NCBI RefSeq assembly: GCF_014205335.1
Contig: NZ_JACHNH010000001.1
Location: 4,148,501-4,212,500 of the forward strand
Length of the DNA: 64,000 nucleotides
Direction of reading: 5' to 3'
DNA from: Amorphoplanes digitatis
GTDB taxonomy: Bacteria; Actinomycetota; Actinomycetes; Mycobacteriales; Micromonosporaceae
Shown here: positions 61,155 to 64,000 of the stretch, in pieces
Layout of the letters: every line of letters starts with the position of its first letter
How positions within the stretch are numbered: position 1 is the first letter of the stretch
Made by a program: the position numbers and the translations under genes
The notes under the pieces: model-generated
Seen by the model: only the letters and a program-made list of their open reading frames with translations
Told to the model about the DNA's origin: nothing
Database searches by the model: none

Positions 61155-62214
61155 GAGACACCCCCAGGTCGAGTGCGGCGCGGAGGGCCGCGACCGCGTG
61201 TGCGAGGTCGGCGGGCGTGGCTCCGTCGAGAACCCTACGCATGAGCGCCGACGCCACGACGGCACCGTCCCCGGCGCGTCCCGCCTCGGCCGCCTGCGCG
61301 GGCGTGGAGATCCCGAAGCCGACGAGTACCGGCAGGTCGGTTGCCGCCTTGACCCGGGCCGCCAGCGCCGTCGCGCCGCCGGCCAGGGTGCCGCGCTCGC
61401 CGGTGGTGTCCATGACGCTTATGGCGTACACGAATCCGCGGCTGCGTGCGCAGATCTCGCGCAGCCGCTCGTCGGGGGTGGCGGGCGCGGCCAGCAGGAC
61501 GAGGTCGATGCCGGCGGCGGCCGCGGCGGCCTCGAACGGCGCGGACTCCTCCAGCGGCAGGTCGGGCACGATCAGCCCGGAGACCCCGGCGGCGGCGAGC
61601 CGGGCGATTCCGTCACGCAGGATCAGATTCGTGTACGTCATGACGACGATCGGCACGCGCAGCGGCGTGTCCCGCAGGTCGGCGAGGATCGAGTCCATGG
61701 TGGCGCCGCGGGCGAGCGCGGTGTCGGAGGCCTGCTGAATGGTCGCGCCGTCGAGCATCGGGTCGGAGAACGGCAGCCCGACCTCGATCGCGTCGGCGCC
61801 GGCGTCCTGGTAGGCGAGCAGGTATTCGGTCCAGTCCGCGGTGATGCCACCGGTCACGTAGGGCACGAGCAACGGCCGCCCGGCCGCCCGCAACGACGCA
61901 CCGAGCCCACGCCGCCCGCCGACCACGGTGGTGCCGGCCGCGGCCTTGTCACCCACGCCTCGGCTGGTCGGGTCCGCCGTGATCCCGCCGGTCACGCTCC
62001 GGTCCGCCGCGGTCCGGCCGGTCGCGGCCTGGCTGGTTGCGGTCTTGTCGCCCGCGGCTCGGTGGGTCGGGTCGGTCGGGGTCGGGTCGGTCGCGGCCTG
62101 GCTGGTTGCGGTCTTGTCGCCCGCGGCTCGGTGGGTCGGGTCCGGCGCGGTCCGGTCCGTCGCGGTCCGGTCCGTCGCGGTCTGGTCTGTCGTCGGGTGG
62201 TGGTCGTTGTTCAT
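61114..62214 (-). CDS. trpA: Tryptophan synthase alpha chain with repetitive N-terminal extension
   Basis: The 366-residue protein ends in a normal TrpA barrel (about 268 residues). The catalytic Glu lies in DAIEVGLPFSDP and the substrate loop in PDLPLEESAPF, with GFGISTPAQAAEAG near the end. It converts indole-glycerol phosphate to indole for TrpB. The first ~98 residues are a Thr/Asp/Ala-rich tail with internal copies of DPTHRAAGDKTATSQAATD and of VTGGITAD, the latter resembling the start of the barrel. Its ATG overlaps the trpB stop as ATGA. Other TrpA proteins lack this tail; it may be disordered. Confidence 0.88.
   Translation of the reverse strand: MNNDHHPTTDQTATDRTATDRTAPDPTHRAAGDKTATSQAATDPTPTDPTHRAAGDKTATSQAATGRTAADRSVTGGITADPTSRGVGDKAAAGTTVVGGRRGLGASLRAAGRPLLVPYVTGGITADWTEYLLAYQDAGADAIEVGLPFSDPMLDGATIQQASDTALARGATMDSILADLRDTPLRVPIVVMTYTNLILRDGIARLAAAGVSGLIVPDLPLEESAPFEAAAAAAGIDLVLLAAPATPDERLREICARSRGFVYAISVMDTTGERGTLAGGATALAARVKAATDLPVLVGFGISTPAQAAEAGRAGDGAVVASALMRRVLDGATPADLAHAVAALRAALDLGVSPGTPHAEISGHRG
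62020..62142 (-). repeat. 54-bp perfect repeats within the trpA 5' end
   Basis: Bases 62020-62073 and 62089-62142 are identical over 54 bases, with a 69-base period. They code the repeated DPTHRAAGDKTATSQAATD tail of TrpA. Shorter imperfect Thr-Asp-rich repeats extend from about 61930 to 62200. The exact identity suggests recent slippage or duplication. Confidence 0.85.
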
Positions 62215-63365
62215 CGCGGGCCCTCCATCAGCTGTGAGACGTCCTTGTCGCCGCGGCCCGACAGGGTCAGCAGCACCGTCGAGCCGGTCGGCAGTTCCGG
62301 CGTGCCGGCCGCGCGGAGCACCCACGCGACGGCGTGCGCGGATTCGAGCGCGCAGATGATTCCCTCCCGCTCGGCGAGCCGGCGCACCGCGCGGACCACC
62401 TCCTCGTCGGTGACGGTCACGTACCGGGCCCGGCCTGACGCGCCGAGGTGCGCGTGCTCCGGGCCGACGCCCGGGTAGTCCAGGCCCGCCGCGATCGACT
62501 GCGCCTCCGCGACCTGGCCGTGCTCGTCCTGGAGCAGCAGCGACCGCGAGCCGTGCAGCACGCCCGGCTCGCCCGACGACATCGCCGCGCCGCCCGCGGC
62601 CTCCACGCCGACGAGGCGGGCGGGCGTGTCCACGAAGCCCGCGAACGTGCCCGCCGCGTTGGAGCCGCCGCCGACGCAGGCGACCACCACGTCCGGGTCC
62701 GGGCACTGCCCGCGCGCCTCGTCACCGATCACCCGCTGAAATTCCCGGACCATCCACGGGTACGGGTGCGGGCCGGCGACCGACCCCAGGCAGAAGTGCG
62801 CGTCGTCGACGGCCGCGACCCAGTGCCGCATGGCCTCGTTGGTGGCGTCCTTGAGGGTGCGGCTGCCGCTGGTCACCGGCACCACCTCGGCGCCGAGCAT
62901 GGACATCCGGAACACGTTGAGCCGCTGGCGTTCGATGTCGCGTTCGCCCATGAAGACGGTGGCCCGCAGGCCGAAGAGCGCCGCGGCCGTCGCGGTCGCC
63001 ACGCCGTGCTGGCCGGCGCCGGTCTCCGCGATCAGCCGGCTACGGCCCATCCGGCGGGCGAGCAGCGCCTGCCCCAGCACGTTATTGATCTTGTGGGAGC
63101 CGGTGTGTGCGAGGTCCTCGCGCTTGAGCAGCAGGGTGATGCCGAGCTCCGCGGAGAGGTTGCGGGCCGGGGTCAGCGGTGTGGGCCGCCCGGCGTAGGT
63201 GGTCCGGTAGCCGTCCAGCTCGCGGTGGAACTCCGGGTCGGCCCAGGCGGCCCTGAACGCCTCCTCGACGGCGGCGCAGGCCGGGATCAGGGACTCCGGT
63301 ACGTACCGGCCGCCGAACTCCCCGAACCGCCCGCCGACCCCGGGCCGATCCATCACAACGGTCAT
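62211..63365 (-). CDS. trpB: Tryptophan synthase beta chain
   Basis: The 384-residue enzyme is a complete TrpB. RFGEFGGRYVPESLIPA is at the start, the PLP lysine is in HTGSHKINNVLGQ, the alpha-aminoacrylate site ETGAGQHGVATAT is intact, and the phosphate-binding GGGSNAAGTFAGF is present. It makes tryptophan from indole and serine and complexes with TrpA, encoded next. GGAGG precedes the ATG. A 16-bp inverted repeat just upstream is probably the operator of the GntR-type regulator at the end of this operon. The rest of the trp pathway is not nearby. Confidence 0.96.
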   Translation of the reverse strand: MTVVMDRPGVGGRFGEFGGRYVPESLIPACAAVEEAFRAAWADPEFHRELDGYRTTYAGRPTPLTPARNLSAELGITLLLKREDLAHTGSHKINNVLGQALLARRMGRSRLIAETGAGQHGVATATAAALFGLRATVFMGERDIERQRLNVFRMSMLGAEVVPVTSGSRTLKDATNEAMRHWVAAVDDAHFCLGSVAGPHPYPWMVREFQRVIGDEARGQCPDPDVVVACVGGGSNAAGTFAGFVDTPARLVGVEAAGGAAMSSGEPGVLHGSRSLLLQDEHGQVAEAQSIAAGLDYPGVGPEHAHLGASGRARYVTVTDEEVVRAVRRLAEREGIICALESAHAVAWVLRAAGTPELPTGSTVLLTLSGRGDKDVSQLMEGPR

Positions 63366-63377
63366 CGTCTCGCCTCC

Positions 63378-63435
63378 AAAGTTCTATAACTCTTGTGGCA
63401 GTGTGCCATAACGACGGCGAGAGTTATAGAACTTT
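63378..63435. promoter_or_regulatory. 16-bp inverted-repeat operator before trpB
   Basis: AAAGTTCTATAACTCT (63378-63393) is repeated exactly in inverse order as AGAGTTATAGAACTTT (63420-63435). Each arm itself contains the dyad AGTT-N4-AACT typical of GntR/HutC-type sites. A smaller palindrome TGGCA/TGCCA lies in the spacer at 63396-63408. It is a convincing pair of operators for the GntR-UTRA regulator encoded in the same operon. Confidence 0.75.
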
Positions 63436-63553
63436 AAGGGTGGCCGGTCTCGCGACCTGCCGGCTCCGGAGACCGAGCGAGCGGTGGCGGCGGCTCAACC
63501 TTCGCAAAATTTGCAAGAGGAGCGTGACGGGCAGCAGATCGTGTCAGGAGCTT

Positions 63554-64000
63554 TTAGACCAGTTCCGCGTCGTGCACCAGGAGCGCGACCTGGACGCGGT
63601 TGTTCAGGCCGAGCTTGGACAGCAGCCGGGATACGTGGCCCTTCACCGTCGGCACGCTCATGGTGAGCTCGGCGGCGATCTCCGCGTTAGACCAGCCCCG
63701 GCCCAGGGTGACGGCTACCGCGCGTTCGCGGTCGGTGAGCCGGGACAGGCTGGTCCGGGCGCGGTCGCGGCGCGGGCCGGCGGCGGGGTCCGCGACGTGG
63801 TCGATGAGCTGGCGGATGACGGTGGGGGACAGGGTGGCGGCGCCGGCGGCCACGGTGCGGACCGCCTCGATGATGTCGCGCGGCGGGGTGTCCTTGAGCA
63901 GGAAGCCGCTGGCGCCGGCGCGCAGCGCGTCCAGCACGTGCTCGTCGGCGTTGAACGTGGTCAGCACGATGACCTGGGGCGGCGACGGCCGCGACCGGAG
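63554..64000 (-). CDS. LuxR/NarL-family response regulator, 5' part outside window
   Basis: The visible 148 residues are the end of a receiver domain (VIVLTTFNADEHVLDALRAG, then GFLLKDTPPRDI) and a full LuxR helix-turn-helix (LTDRERAVAVTLGRGWSNAE and SVPTVKGHVSRLLSKLGL). The phospho-acceptor Asp lies beyond the right edge. Its kinase should follow or precede outside the window. Same strand as the trp operon but separated by about 118 bases with no gene. Confidence 0.85.
   Translation of the reverse strand, partial: LRSRPSPPQVIVLTTFNADEHVLDALRAGASGFLLKDTPPRDIIEAVRTVAAGAATLSPTVIRQLIDHVADPAAGPRRDRARTSLSRLTDRERAVAVTLGRGWSNAEIAAELTMSVPTVKGHVSRLLSKLGLNNRVQVALLVHDAELV

Noticed and set aside
62020..62142. 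Insertion of a mobile element in trpA
   Set aside because: The 54-base repeats keep the reading frame and no inverted ends or transposase are present; simple internal duplication explains them.

Overview
The window is very GC-rich, with strong third-position GC, GTG and TTG starts, SCO5389-family and DUF5753 genes, GH13 amylase and many two-component systems. This points to an actinomycete chromosome, most likely Micromonosporaceae such as Actinoplanes; the genus is an inference. No tRNA, rRNA, insertion sequence or CRISPR array was seen.

Layout. 1-8.6 kb: fetB edge fragment, ArsR regulator, roadblock protein, a NarL-type two-component system followed by an ABC/FtsX exporter and a secreted hydrolase with two EF-hand loops, then mntP behind a highly structured leader. 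8.8-21.1 kb: the standout locus. Two divergent units carry caspase-like proteases joined to STAND NTPases and 13-14-blade WD40 arrays, with an LCAT-family lipase. The left copy is split into two ORFs by an ATGA overlap, the right copy is one 1,422-residue protein. 21.2-34.4 kb: secreted Ig-like protein, MmyB-type regulator facing an SDR, GIDE-like membrane protein, a PAS/GAF sensor without output domain facing a diguanylate cyclase, a lipoprotein, a quinone-reductase-like enzyme, and a deletion scar that removed the 5' ends of an AraC gene and an FAD monooxygenase. 34.4-38.7 kb: a DUF5753 XRE regulator between two paralogous small proteins, small membrane proteins, and a barstar-domain protein. 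39.1-48.6 kb: a 1,663-residue kinase-ATPase-GAF-GGDEF protein, a soluble chemoreceptor, a second MmyB-type regulator and two aldo/keto reductases. 49-55.8 kb: OmpR-type two-component system, MMPL transporter, copper-monooxygenase-fold lipoprotein and a LuxR response regulator, with a repeated operator-like element in front of the MMPL and response-regulator genes. 55.8-64 kb: alpha-amylase, broken phosphotransferase gene, SCO5389-family gene, DUF3800 protein, methyltransferase, a trpB-trpA-gntR operon with a striking inverted-repeat operator and a repetitive TrpA N-terminus, and the edge of another LuxR response regulator.

How genes work together. Several signalling units are self-contained (HK-RR-ABC exporter, RR-HK, regulator facing oxidoreductase). 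The caspase/STAND/WD40/lipase locus has the composition expected of a regulated cell-suicide or anti-phage system: WD40 arrays as sensor, NTPase as switch, caspase as protease, lipase as a possible membrane effector. That functional reading is inference; domains, motifs and gene order are read directly. Gene decay is frequent: SDR, AraC/monooxygenase, carboxymuconolactone decarboxylase, phosphotransferase and histidine-kinase remnants are all visible.
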